A stretch of DNA of 64,000 nt from Corynebacterium sp. HS2168-gen11 (GTDB lineage Bacteria; Actinomycetota; Actinomycetes; Mycobacteriales; Mycobacteriaceae): assembly GCF_024834075.1 (NCBI RefSeq), contig NZ_JANUXR010000007.1, positions 1 through 64,000 of the forward strand, read 5' to 3'. The first letter of the stretch is position 1; each line of letters opens with the position of its first letter. The position numbers were made by a program, and so were the translations under genes. Under the pieces are notes generated by a model. That model was not told the DNA's origin, made no database searches, and saw nothing but the letters and a program-made list of their open reading frames with translations. Positions 26,825 through 35,272 of the stretch are shown here, one piece after another.

Positions 26825-27139
26825 CGTCTCTTAAGAATGTATCTTAGAGACTTTTTGCAACACGGTAGTGAAACCTTCCTTAAGACCAGCGGCAACGCGA
26901 ATTAGGGGAGTCATTAATCGCCTAATCGCCGAAAGTGAGCGGGGCTTTATCCCAGTTCAAGACCAATTGAGTAAAAGTTGCTCGGTTCTTTTTCATCATA
27001 TGAAGAACTGCTTAGGGTCTTTGGCTGCTTTCGGAAGATGCGCTGGCGATTCGGGCGCGTTGAGATCGTCCAGTGTAAGCCGGATATTTCAATGAGAAGC
27101 GATGCAACGCAAGAATTTAAGTTTTAAGGATGTATCACC
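26825..27139 (+). promoter_or_regulatory. Long conserved 5' leader of csp gene 1
   Basis: Three blocks are shared with the leaders of csp genes 2 and 3. Block 1 is a small hairpin (TCTTAAGA/TCTTAGA) followed by CTTTTTGCAACACGGTAGT at about 26851-26869. Block 2 is CAAGACCAATTGAGTAAAAG at about 26958. Block 3 is AAGTTTTAAGGATG just before the start codon. Cold-shock mRNAs commonly have long structured leaders that control stability and translation with temperature. Confidence 0.7.
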
Positions 27140-27343
27140 ATGGCTAAGGGCACTGTTAAGTGGTTCAACGCTGAAAAAGGCTTCGGCTTCATCTCCCCAG
27201 AAGATGGATCTGCTGATGTTTTCGTTCACTACTCTGAAATTCAAGGCAACGGTTTCCGTTCCCTCGAAGACAACCAGTATGTTGAATTCGAGATTGGTGA
27301 AGGCGACAAGGGTCCACAGGCGCTTGGCGTGAAAGCTCTCTAA
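27140..27343 (+). CDS. Cold-shock protein 1
   Basis: 67 residues, the standard Csp length. RNP1 is KGFGFI and RNP2 is VFVHY in a single OB fold that binds single-stranded RNA and DNA as a chaperone. It differs from copies 2 and 3 mainly in [24 protein letters not shown]. In most corynebacteria one cspA precedes topA at this locus; here there are three consecutive genes. AAGGATGT gives the ribosome binding site. Confidence 0.97.
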   Translation: MAKGTVKWFNAEKGFGFISPEDGSADVFVHYSEIQGNGFRSLEDNQYVEFEIGEGDKGPQALGVKAL

Positions 27344-27375
27344 AGTTTTCACCCCGATGTAAGTACGCATCAGAA

Positions 27376-27425
27376 AAATCCCTAGAATTATTGTTTCGTT
27401 TGAAGCAGTGATTCTGGGGTTTTTG
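27376..27425 (+). terminator. Terminator of csp gene 1
   Basis: AAATCCCTAGAAT pairs with ATTCTGGGGTTT (one bulge), ending in T5. The loop is longer than in the other two csp terminators. Confidence 0.75.
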
Positions 27426-27559
27426 CTTAGCGACGATCCTGATTACCCAAAGCCTTGATTGAAAAGTTTTTTGTATTAAAAATATCTAGCACATCCAGGT
27501 GAATATAAATAGTACTAGGTGACAGCGCTGTGCGTGGTGGTATATGACATCCATGTCAA

Positions 27560-27888
27560 AAGTGTGATATAGTTATTGATAGGTCATCGCCTAAGAATTA
27601 TCTTAGAGATTTTTTGCAACACGGTAGTAAAACCTTCTTAATAACGGTTACGTTATTTTTTTTAGAAGCCTTTCATTTCCAAAGCGTCGAATTTGAGCAG
27701 AGTTATTTGCCCAAGGCCAATTTATAAAAGTGGCATCTTTATTGTTGATCTTCAAAGGTCAAGATATATGTTTCTCGAACATGCTCATTGGGCACAGTTG
27801 ATGAACACATTCTGAATCAGGGACAAACACCTGATTGTTCAGAATGAGAAGATGCGACACAAAGTTTGAAGTTTTAAGGATATACAAC
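27560..27888 (+). promoter_or_regulatory. Promoter and long conserved 5' leader of csp gene 2
   Basis: Block 1 shows the clearest hairpin: CTAAGA-ATTA-TCTTAG at 27591-27606, then TTTTTTGCAACACGGTAGT. Block 2 is CAAGGCCAATTTATAAAAG at about 27713. Block 3 is AAGTTTTAAGGATATACAAC before the ATG. TATAGT at about 27567 could be the -10 element, giving a leader of about 310 bases. Confidence 0.7.
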
Positions 27889-28092
27889 ATGGCTAAAGGC
27901 ACTGTTAAATGGTTCAACGCTGAAAAAGGTTTCGGCTTCATCTCTCCAGAAGACGGCTCAGCTGACGTTTTCGTTCATTATTCCGAGATCGATAGCTCCG
28001 GCTACCGTTCCCTCGAAGAGAACCAGTACGTTGACTACGAAGTTGGCGAAGGCGCAAAGGGTCCACAGGCACTTGGCGTAAAAGTTGCCTAA
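27889..28092 (+). CDS. Cold-shock protein 2
   Basis: 67 residues. The first 35 are identical to copy 1, including RNP1 and RNP2. It then reads [22 protein letters not shown], shared largely with copy 3. Copies 2 and 3 therefore look closer to each other than to copy 1 in this part. It has its own leader and terminator, so it can be regulated separately. Confidence 0.97.
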   Translation: MAKGTVKWFNAEKGFGFISPEDGSADVFVHYSEIDSSGYRSLEENQYVDYEVGEGAKGPQALGVKVA

Positions 28093-28131
28093 GTTCATGG
28101 CTTATATGTGACATAGTCACAAATCAAATAT

Positions 28132-28173
28132 CCCAGAGATGTTACTCATGATGAGTACATGCTCTGGGTTTTT
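28132..28173 (+). terminator. Terminator of csp gene 2
   Basis: CCCAGAG and CTCTGGG enclose an internal palindrome (ACTCATGATGAGT), followed by T5. The same design recurs after csp gene 3. Confidence 0.9.
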
Positions 28174-28439
28174 GCTATGCAAAAGCGACGCATCAACGCA
28201 GACGTCGTGAAGCAAGATCATGGTTGAACTCCAAGCAAGCGTTCTATGAGGGCGCTGTGACGCGACTTGATGTGGATGACAAACATTATATGGATTTGGC
28301 ATGCGGTGGAGGAGATGCGGCGTCGAGAAGCAGGCGAAGGAAACGTCAATGTTTGGTAGGTGGCGTTGTGCTGAGACACGACATATGGGGGTGGTTTTAG
28401 CTGCGAGTATCTTTCTGCGGCGAAGTGTGTCACACTTAC

Positions 28440-28724
28440 AGGAGGTCGTCAGCGAGGAAATATTCTCGCAGACTTTTTGCAACATGGTAGTAAACCTTCT
28501 TCAAGCGGCAACGTTTTTTAGAATTTTGATTCCCTTGCCGCCAAAAGTGGACAGTTGTATAGCATTTCAGTCCAAGGCCATTTGAGTAAACGTTACGTGT
28601 ACGGGTCAATCTTGACATTCAACACCGCTGTGAGCGCACTTTAAAAAGTGAACCAGCGTGAAGCTTTGATTGTGATTGATGCGAATGCGTGGCATCAAGA
28701 TTTAAGTTTTAAGGAAATAGCAAC
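28440..28724 (+). promoter_or_regulatory. Long conserved 5' leader of csp gene 3
   Basis: Block 1 keeps the hairpin by compensating changes (GCGAG/CTCGC at about 28452-28470 instead of the TCTTAAG-type stem), then ACTTTTTGCAACATGGTAGT. Block 2 is CCAAGGCCATTTGAGTAAAC at about 28572. Block 3 is AAGTTTTAAGGAAATAGCAAC before the ATG. Different stem bases with the same pairing point to selection on RNA structure. Confidence 0.7.
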
Positions 28725-28928
28725 ATGGCTAGAGGCACTGTTAAATGGTTCAACGCTGAAAAGGGCTTCGGCTTCATCTCTTCTGAAGATGGATCTGACG
28801 ACGTTTTCGTGCACTATTCTGAGATCGATAGCTCCGGCTTCCGTTCCCTCGAAGAGAACCAGCACGTTGAATTTGAAGTTGGCGATGGTGCAAAGGGTCC
28901 ACAGGCACTTGGCGTTCGCGTTATCTAA
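28725..28928 (+). CDS. Cold-shock protein 3
   Basis: 67 residues, [20 protein letters not shown], with RNP1 and RNP2 intact. Differences from copy 2 include K3R, P to S after GFIS, ADVF to DDVF, and the C-terminus GVRVI. Together with its leader and terminator it forms the third module of the array. Which copy is the ancestral cspA is uncertain; this one lies next to topA, the usual neighbour. Confidence 0.97.
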   Translation: MARGTVKWFNAEKGFGFISSEDGSDDVFVHYSEIDSSGFRSLEENQHVEFEVGDGAKGPQALGVRVI

Positions 28929-28968
28929 AGCCTGCAAACCTTGATGTGAATTCTTCACATCGCGTTTC

Positions 28969-29009
28969 CCCAGAGTTCTTACTCATGATGAGTATGGCTC
29001 TGGGTTTTT
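28969..29009 (+). terminator. Terminator of csp gene 3
   Basis: CCCAGAG/CTCTGGG stem enclosing the palindrome ACTCATGATGAGT, followed by T5. It is nearly identical to the csp gene 2 terminator. Confidence 0.9.
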
Positions 29010-29561
29010 GCTATGGGGTACCTGGGAGTGCGTTGGTACCGCTGTGCTGCGTTGTTGCTGTTGTCTAATGCTTGTCGACGTTGCATGCGTCCGGAACTGC
29101 CGCAGTCGCCGTGCCGCACTGCCTTACGACGTTGCCCTGCTCGCGTTGTGCTCCACCTCACGCCGCTGCGCCAACCCGCATCGCTCCGCAGCCGCACCCA
29201 CCACTCAAACCCACAAACCTACACCACAGCTTGCCCAATACCAGCCACGTCGAATCGAAAACAGTGAAGAAAATCTGAAAGAAAAACGTTCCTTATATAA
29301 AAGGGAAAGAGTATTTTCCTGCTATTTTTTCGAAATATTGGACAAATGTGCGTAGGTGACCCGTATTATAAGGAACGGACTGTGTACCGGCTCATGGAAT
29401 GTACCTTGTACTGTATGGTGTGCTGATAGATAGTCGCACGGGTTTTGGTGCTGCGCTGTTTTCGTGACAGCAACGCACGATTGCTTGTTTGCAAAAGTAG
29501 CTTGAGGTTGTAGGTCAGCCTGAAGTATCCCTACAGTGAGAAATTGAGGTTCTTTCGTTCT
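29010..29561. other. csp-topA intergenic region with GC-rich island C
   Basis: About 550 bases without a supported gene. From about 29025 to 29235 it is GC-rich and repetitive (GCTGTGCTGCGTTGTTGCTG, later C-rich runs with CCGCACC and CACC units). After 29260 it becomes AT-rich and should contain the topA promoter; TATTAT at about 29362 is a possible -10. A small hairpin GCTGT-TTTCGTG-ACAGC lies at about 29455-29471. Confidence 0.4.
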
Positions 29562-32504
29562 ATGGCTGCATCCAGCGGTATTAAGCGTCTGGTCATCGTC
29601 GAGTCAGCGACGAAGGCAAAAAAGATTGCCCCTTATTTAGGTTCCGACTATATTGTCGAAGCCTCGGTTGGTCATATTCGTGACCTGCCAAAAGGTGCAG
29701 CTGATGTGCCTACCAAGTACAAGAAAGAGCCGTGGGCACGCCTTGGTGTCAATGTTGACGATGACTTTACCCCGCTGTACGTTGTCAGCGCCGATAAGAA
29801 GCGCAAAGTTGCTGATCTCAAAGCCAAGCTGAAAACTGTCGACGAACTGCTGCTGGCAACCGACCCCGACCGTGAAGGTGAGGCGATTGCATGGCATTTG
29901 CTCGAGACGCTGAAACCGAAAGTTCCAGTTCGTCGCATGGTCTTTAACGAAATTACCAAGCCTGCTATTCTTGCCGCTGCGGAAAACACCCGTGAGCTGG
30001 ACGAAAACCTAGTTGATGCCCAGGAAACCCGCCGTATTCTCGATCGCCTCTACGGCTACGAAGTTTCACCGGTGTTGTGGAAGAAAGTGATGCCACGGCT
30101 TTCGGCAGGTCGCGTGCAATCTGTTGCAACCCGAGTCATTGTTGAGCGCGAACGCGAGCGCATGGCGTTTAAATCCGCTGAATATTGGGATCTCAAAGCA
30201 TTTTTCGATACCGGACGTCCATCCGTTGATGATGCGCCAACCGGCTTTGATGGCCGCTTGAGTGCTGTCGATGGGAAACGCGTGGCAACTGGCCGCGATT
30301 TTAATGATCAAGGCGAACTTATCGGCGATGGAGTGGTCATCGACGAGCAGCGCGCGAAGCGCTTGGCTGAAGGCCTCGAAGCACAAGATATGCAGGTTGC
30401 TTCGGTGGAAGAAAAGCCATATACGCGCCGCCCATATGCGCCATTTATGACTTCTACGCTGCAGCAAGAAGCCGGCCGTAAACTGCATTACACCTCAGAG
30501 CGCACGATGCGCATTGCGCAGCGCCTGTATGAAAACGGTCATATCACCTACATGCGTACCGACTCCACGACCCTTTCTGAGCAGGGTTTATCTGCCGCAC
30601 GCGAGCAGGCCTTGGAGCTCTACGGTCCGGAATACGTTGCAAGTAGTCCACGTCGCTATGACCGCAAGGTGAAAAACTCCCAGGAAGCGCACGAGGCAAT
30701 TCGCCCAGCTGGTGAGCATTTCGCCACGCCAGGTGAGCTCTCGAAGGTGTTAGACGCAGAAGAATTCCGCCTCTATGAACTCATCTGGCAGCGCACTGTG
30801 GCATCTCAGATGACAGACGCTAAAGGCACTTCCATGAAGGTGACCATTGCAGGTCATGCACAAGATGGCAGCGCAGTTGAGTTCTCTGCTACGGGGCGCA
30901 CCATTACATTCCAGGGTTTCTTGCGCGCCTATGTCGAATCCTCCAAGCTTGCCGACGGTCGCGTGGTGGCTGATAACGCCGAGCGTCACCTACCGGTGTT
31001 GCATGAGGGTGAATCCTTAGATATCACTGCTTGTGAAGCCGATGGCCATGCCACGCATCCACCAGCACGCTATACAGAAGCTTCGTTGGTGAAAAAGATG
31101 GAAGATCTTGGTATTGGTCGTCCGTCTACCTACGCTTCTATTATTAAGACAATTCAAGATCGCGGGTATGTGTATTCTCGCGGCAACGCTTTGGTCCCAA
31201 GCTGGGTTGCGTTCGCGGTTGTTGGGTTGCTGGAGAAGTCGTTTAGCTCGCTCGTCGATTATGATTTCACCTCTTCGATGGAAGATGAACTCGATGAAAT
31301 CGCAGCTGGTCGTCAGCGCGGCAGTGTGTGGCTGCAAGGCTTCTACTTTGGTGATGCCAACGCCTCTGACGCTACCGCTGAATCAATTGCGCGCCACGGT
31401 GGCCTGAAAGCACTTGTCGGCGATAACTTAGAGCTCATTGATGCACGTAGCGTGAACTCCTTGCCGCTTTTCGACGACACCGAAGGTCGGCCAATCTATG
31501 TGCGCGTTGGCCGCTATGGTCCATATCTGGAGCGCCAGGTTGGTATGCGCGATGGTGAACCAGAATATCAGCGAGCCAATCTCGCCGATACCACTACTCC
31601 AGATGAATTGACGTTGGAGTTTGCAGAAAAACTTTTTGCAACTCCACAGTCGGGTCGCGAACTGGGGCATAATCCTGCAAATAATCGTGTGATTGTGGTC
31701 AAAGAAGGACGTTTTGGTCCGTATGTCACTGAGATCTTAAGTGCGGATGAAACCGAGATTGCTGCCCAGCAGGCAGAATCAATTGTTGCAGCTGAGCGTG
31801 AAGCAGAAGATGCGCAGCGTGCTGCAGAAGGTAAACGTCCGAAGAACTGGGAGACCAAGACCGCTCTTGCTGCGAAGGAAAAGCGGATTCAGCAAATTAT
31901 TGAAGAAACGCTGAAGCCGGCCACTGCGTCTTTGTTTAGCACTATGGATTCTTCCGTGCTGACGTTGGAAGAAGCGTTGCAGTTATTGTCCTTGCCGCGC
32001 GAAGTTGGTATTGATACCAGCGATGGGGAAATGATCACAGCCCAAAATGGTCGCTATGGTCCGTATCTGAAGAAGGGTACGGATTCGCGATCCTTGGCGA
32101 GCGAAGCACAGATTTTTAGCATCACCTTGGATGAAGCGCGCCGCATTTATGCTGAACCAAAACGTCGCGGTCGTGGTGCAACCAGCACTCAAGCGTTGAA
32201 GGTCTTGGGTGATAATGACGTTTCGGGTAAGCCAATGTCGGTGAAAGATGGTCGCTTTGGTCCATATGTGACCGACGGTGAGACGAATGCGTCGCTGCGT
32301 CGTGGTGATGATCCGTTGACGTTGACCGATGCGCGTGCCAATGAATTGCTATCGGAACGTCGTGCCAAGATTGCTGCTGATGGTGGTGAATCGACGGCTG
32401 CTAAGAAAACCACGAAGAAAACTACAAAGAAAACCACTAAAAAGGCTGCGAAACGACCTGCGGCAACAACCAAACGCGTAGTAAAAGCCACGCGTGGGAA
32501 GTAG
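29562..32504 (+). CDS. topA: DNA topoisomerase I
   Basis: 980 residues from the ATG at 29562 (MAASSGIKRLVIVES), the conserved actinobacterial start. The Toprim domain has the acidic DxD triad in LLLATDPDREGEAIAW. The catalytic tyrosine is in ITYMRTDSTTLS. The C-terminal half carries repeated GRYGPYL / GRFGPYV units of the actinobacterial topo C-terminal domain in place of zinc fingers. It ends in a lysine-rich tail (AAKKTTKKTTKKTTKKAAK), which contributes to DNA binding in mycobacterial TopA. It relaxes negative supercoils. The cspA-topA order is ancestral in this group. Confidence 0.97.
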   Translation: MAASSGIKRLVIVESATKAKKIAPYLGSDYIVEASVGHIRDLPKGAADVPTKYKKEPWARLGVNVDDDFTPLYVVSADKKRKVADLKAKLKTVDELLLATDPDREGEAIAWHLLETLKPKVPVRRMVFNEITKPAILAAAENTRELDENLVDAQETRRILDRLYGYEVSPVLWKKVMPRLSAGRVQSVATRVIVERERERMAFKSAEYWDLKAFFDTGRPSVDDAPTGFDGRLSAVDGKRVATGRDFNDQGELIGDGVVIDEQRAKRLAEGLEAQDMQVASVEEKPYTRRPYAPFMTSTLQQEAGRKLHYTSERTMRIAQRLYENGHITYMRTDSTTLSEQGLSAAREQALELYGPEYVASSPRRYDRKVKNSQEAHEAIRPAGEHFATPGELSKVLDAEEFRLYELIWQRTVASQMTDAKGTSMKVTIAGHAQDGSAVEFSATGRTITFQGFLRAYVESSKLADGRVVADNAERHLPVLHEGESLDITACEADGHATHPPARYTEASLVKKMEDLGIGRPSTYASIIKTIQDRGYVYSRGNALVPSWVAFAVVGLLEKSFSSLVDYDFTSSMEDELDEIAAGRQRGSVWLQGFYFGDANASDATAESIARHGGLKALVGDNLELIDARSVNSLPLFDDTEGRPIYVRVGRYGPYLERQVGMRDGEPEYQRANLADTTTPDELTLEFAEKLFATPQSGRELGHNPANNRVIVVKEGRFGPYVTEILSADETEIAAQQAESIVAAEREAEDAQRAAEGKRPKNWETKTALAAKEKRIQQIIEETLKPATASLFSTMDSSVLTLEEALQLLSLPREVGIDTSDGEMITAQNGRYGPYLKKGTDSRSLASEAQIFSITLDEARRIYAEPKRRGRGATSTQALKVLGDNDVSGKPMSVKDGRFGPYVTDGETNASLRRGDDPLTLTDARANELLSERRAKIAADGGESTAAKKTTKKTTKKTTKKAAKRPAATTKRVVKATRGK

Positions 32505-32680
32505 CAACAGGCGGCACGAGAGATTTTGAGTGTGTGGGGTTGTGTGGGAAATCATGCGATATTTGCCACATAATCCCAGAAAAGCGGGCATTTCGCGCGC
32601 GCATCGGGCATACTTAATAGTGAACAGCGATGGTTTTCGCCAAGCGCACTCGCAAGTATTATTTGCCACATTGGTGCCGT

Positions 32681-32694
32681 TCACATACGTGTGA
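32681..32694. promoter_or_regulatory. Palindrome upstream of ldh
   Basis: TCACATACGTGTGA is a near-perfect palindrome 31 bases before the ldh start. It could be an operator: in C. glutamicum ldhA is controlled by SugR, LldR and GlxR. The half-sites are in the inverted order compared with the GlxR consensus, so the binding protein is not assigned. Confidence 0.35.
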
Positions 32695-32725
32695 GCGACA
32701 GGAAGGTTTCACCCAAAGGTTCATC

Positions 32726-33682
32726 ATGAAGGAAATTGTCGGAAACAAAATTGTTCTCATTGGTGCAGGTGACGTCGGAGTCGCGTATGCATATGCACTT
32801 GTGAACCAAGGTACTTGTGATCATCTCGCGATCATTGATATCGATGAAAAGAAGCTTGAAGGTAACGTCATGGACCTCAACCACGGTGTGGTGTGGGCGT
32901 CCTCCCGTACCAAGGTGACCAAGGGTACCTACGCAGATTGCGAAAATGCCGCTATGGTGGTCATTTGCGCAGGCGCTGCACAAAAACCAGGCGAGACTCG
33001 CCTGCAGCTGGTCGATAAGAATATGAAGATCATGAAGTCCATCGTGGACAACGTGATGGCCGCTGGCTTCGATGGCATTTTCTTGGTTGCCTCGAACCCA
33101 GTTGATATTTTGACCTACGCGGTATGGAAGTACTCCGGTTTCGAGTGGAACCGCGTCATTGGTTCCGGCACCGTGCTGGATTCCGCACGTTTCCGCTATA
33201 TGCTTGGCGAGCGCTACGAAGTTGCCCCAACCTCGATTCACGCATATATCATCGGTGAACACGGCGATACGGAACTTCCAGTGCTGTCCTCTGCAACGGT
33301 TGCCGGTGTATCCATGCGCAAGCAGCTGGAGAAGACCCCAGGTCTGGACGCAGAACTTGAGCAAATCTTCGAAAATACTCGCGACGCTGCCTATAAGATT
33401 ATCGACGCCAAGGGCTCTACCTCCTATGGCATCGGTATGGGCTTAGCACGTATTACCCGCGCTGTCCTGCACAATCAAGATGTCGCATTGCCTGTTTCGG
33501 CACTGCTGCATGGCGAGTACGGCCAAGAAAATATCTACATCGGTACCCCAGCTATTATTCATCGCCGCGGTATTCGTCGCGTTGTTGAGCTGGAGCTTTC
33601 CGATCACGAGATGGAACGCTTCACCCATTCCTGCAACGTGCTGCGTGGCATTCAAGAAGAATTCTTCCCACCACAAAGCTAA
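32726..33682 (+). CDS. ldh: L-lactate dehydrogenase (NAD-dependent)
   Basis: 318 residues from the ATG at 32726 ([15 protein letters not shown]). The NAD-binding loop is [13 protein letters not shown]. The mobile loop arginine is in [10 protein letters not shown], the substrate-binding arginine is in DSARFRYML, and the catalytic histidine is in [10 protein letters not shown]. It interconverts pyruvate and L-lactate and regenerates NAD when oxygen is limited. The gene stands alone, with a palindromic element upstream and a terminator downstream. Confidence 0.97.
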   Translation: MKEIVGNKIVLIGAGDVGVAYAYALVNQGTCDHLAIIDIDEKKLEGNVMDLNHGVVWASSRTKVTKGTYADCENAAMVVICAGAAQKPGETRLQLVDKNMKIMKSIVDNVMAAGFDGIFLVASNPVDILTYAVWKYSGFEWNRVIGSGTVLDSARFRYMLGERYEVAPTSIHAYIIGEHGDTELPVLSSATVAGVSMRKQLEKTPGLDAELEQIFENTRDAAYKIIDAKGSTSYGIGMGLARITRAVLHNQDVALPVSALLHGEYGQENIYIGTPAIIHRRGIRRVVELELSDHEMERFTHSCNVLRGIQEEFFPPQS

Positions 33683-33708
33683 ACGTTTCAAGTATTAAGC
33701 ATCAGTCA

Positions 33709-33747
33709 CGTACCCACTTTGGAGCAATCTTCAACGTGGGTACTTTC
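33709..33747 (+). terminator. ldh terminator
   Basis: GTACCCAC pairs with GTGGGTAC around an 18-base loop and is followed by TTTCG. It lies 27 bases after the ldh stop. Confidence 0.7.
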
Positions 33748-33889
33748 GTATGCACACAGTTTCAAAAAAACAACCGAGAGCGTGTGTTGCGCATTAGCCG
33801 GTTCTGCTTGCACCTCAATTCATGACGATCTGCCACAATGGGCGAAGAATGTTTCTCTGAGCTGCCAGTTGTAGGGTAAGTTAGAGGGC

Positions 33890-34804
33890 ATGGCTAAAAA
33901 GAATAAGAATAAGGAACAACTTCCTGAGGGCATGAGTCGTCGTCAAGCAAAATTGGCGGCCCGTGCTGCTGAGCGCGCTGCATTTGAGCGCGACCCACGA
34001 CCATATGGCGAGCTGGCATCCGAAACTGATTTGATTGCTGTGCAGGAATTCGTACCTTCTGCGCTGGCAAAGATTGAGGTCAAAGGCTACGAGGGTGAAG
34101 TTTTCCTGTGCACCGTGCTGCCAGGTGGCGTCGCTGCATTGGTCCGCGAAGAATCCGCCGGTGGCCAAGCATTCGTGGCATTGCAGCAGCGCTTCCCATC
34201 GCGCAATCCAAACCGTGACTTGGCATTTGCCTTCAAATGGTTGCTCAGCGCAAAGCCAGGTGAGACCTTGGAAAACGGTGCTGCTGACGGCACGGAGCCA
34301 GCATTGGCTGAGCTTTTCGACGTCACCACCAAGCTGGCATTCACCGAGTTCGATAACTTCAACTGGTGGCTACCAGAAGGTACGCAACTCAGTGCAGAAT
34401 ATGCTCGTGCAATTGAAGCTGCGAATGAAACCGTCTTGCCTTCCGAGCGCGTTGAGGCTGAAATTACCGGTACCGCATGGTGGATTGATCCAGGTGAGAA
34501 GGCACATATCCGCTGGGTACGTCCAGAACACGAAGATAAGGTACTACAGGCACTTGCTCGTATTGCAGCACGCGGTGAGCTGAAGCTTGGTGAGGATACC
34601 AAGTTTGCTGGTGTATTCCGCACCCACGGCATTGTCGTTCCAGTGTGGGATCTTTTCGGAGGTCGTCAGGCACAAGAATACGCTGCTGATCTGCAGGCAT
34701 TGGATGCACAGATTATTGCTGAACTGGACAATGACGCTGCCTTGACCGCCGATGAGCGTCGTCAGTTGGAAAGCATTAAGTCGCGTCAGGTGACCTTACG
34801 CTAA
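33890..34804 (+). CDS. DUF5926 family protein
   Basis: 304 residues. A very basic N-terminus (MAKKNKNKEQLPEGMSRRQAKLAARAAER) leads into an alpha/beta domain with a conserved tryptophan-rich segment (FDNFNWWLPEG, TAWWIDPGEK). FAGVFRTHGIVVPVWDL follows. This actinobacterial family is of unknown function; members are sometimes misnamed as preprotein translocase-related. There is no signal peptide or membrane segment. It is a single gene between ldh and the symporter, with an RNA hairpin structure just after it. Confidence 0.8.
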   Translation: MAKKNKNKEQLPEGMSRRQAKLAARAAERAAFERDPRPYGELASETDLIAVQEFVPSALAKIEVKGYEGEVFLCTVLPGGVAALVREESAGGQAFVALQQRFPSRNPNRDLAFAFKWLLSAKPGETLENGAADGTEPALAELFDVTTKLAFTEFDNFNWWLPEGTQLSAEYARAIEAANETVLPSERVEAEITGTAWWIDPGEKAHIRWVRPEHEDKVLQALARIAARGELKLGEDTKFAGVFRTHGIVVPVWDLFGGRQAQEYAADLQALDAQIIAELDNDAALTADERRQLESIKSRQVTLR

Positions 34805-34835
34805 GACAGAGTCTGGCAGCGATGCTGCTGAAAAG

Positions 34836-34904
34836 CGTGCGCAGAATGTGCCCGCAAGCGTTGTGCTGATAGCACTTGTTCGCGGCTAGAGACTTCTGCG
34901 CACG
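34836..34904 (+). other. Nested inverted repeats downstream of the DUF5926 gene
   Basis: CGTGCGCAGAA at 34836-34846 pairs perfectly with TTCTGCGCACG at 34894-34904. Inside is a second hairpin, GTGCT-GAT-AGCAC at about 34863-34875. There is no T-run, so it is not a simple terminator. It precedes the real terminator at 34960 by 55 bases and may be a structured 3' UTR or the body of a small RNA. Confidence 0.45.
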
Positions 34905-34959
34905 TGTTGTTGGCGGGTACCTGCATGTATCCGCTGACTTTCCTTAATAGGGATTGGGA

Positions 34960-35007
34960 CTGCGAATACCGTTTGTTATTGGGCACCGGTATTCGCAGTT
35001 TTCTTCT
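34960..35007 (+). terminator. Terminator downstream of the DUF5926 gene
   Basis: CTGCGAATACCG pairs perfectly with CGGTATTCGCAG (12 bp), followed by TTTTCTTCTT. Confidence 0.9.
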
Positions 35008-35272
35008 TCCACGATTTTCTATCGCTGAGTAGAAATTCTGGCCATTCTCGCCAATTTCATACTATTTTGGACAATTCGTTATCAAAATGTTATTTACCCA
35101 GCGTGTAGACTATCTCACACATAAAAATTTCTACCATTTTGCATAAATTCCAAGCCTGAAAATCGCTTTCTGCTGCAAAATCATGCAAAATTAATAACAT
35201 TCATCCATTGTTCGTGATGGTAATCACATCATGGATGCCATTGCTTCTCGTCGAACAGGAAGGTTCAAGGCT

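Noticed and set aside
35008-35272. Possible glycine riboswitch before the amino-acid symporter
   Set aside because: The AT-rich leader lacks the conserved glycine-aptamer elements and shows no clear expression platform.
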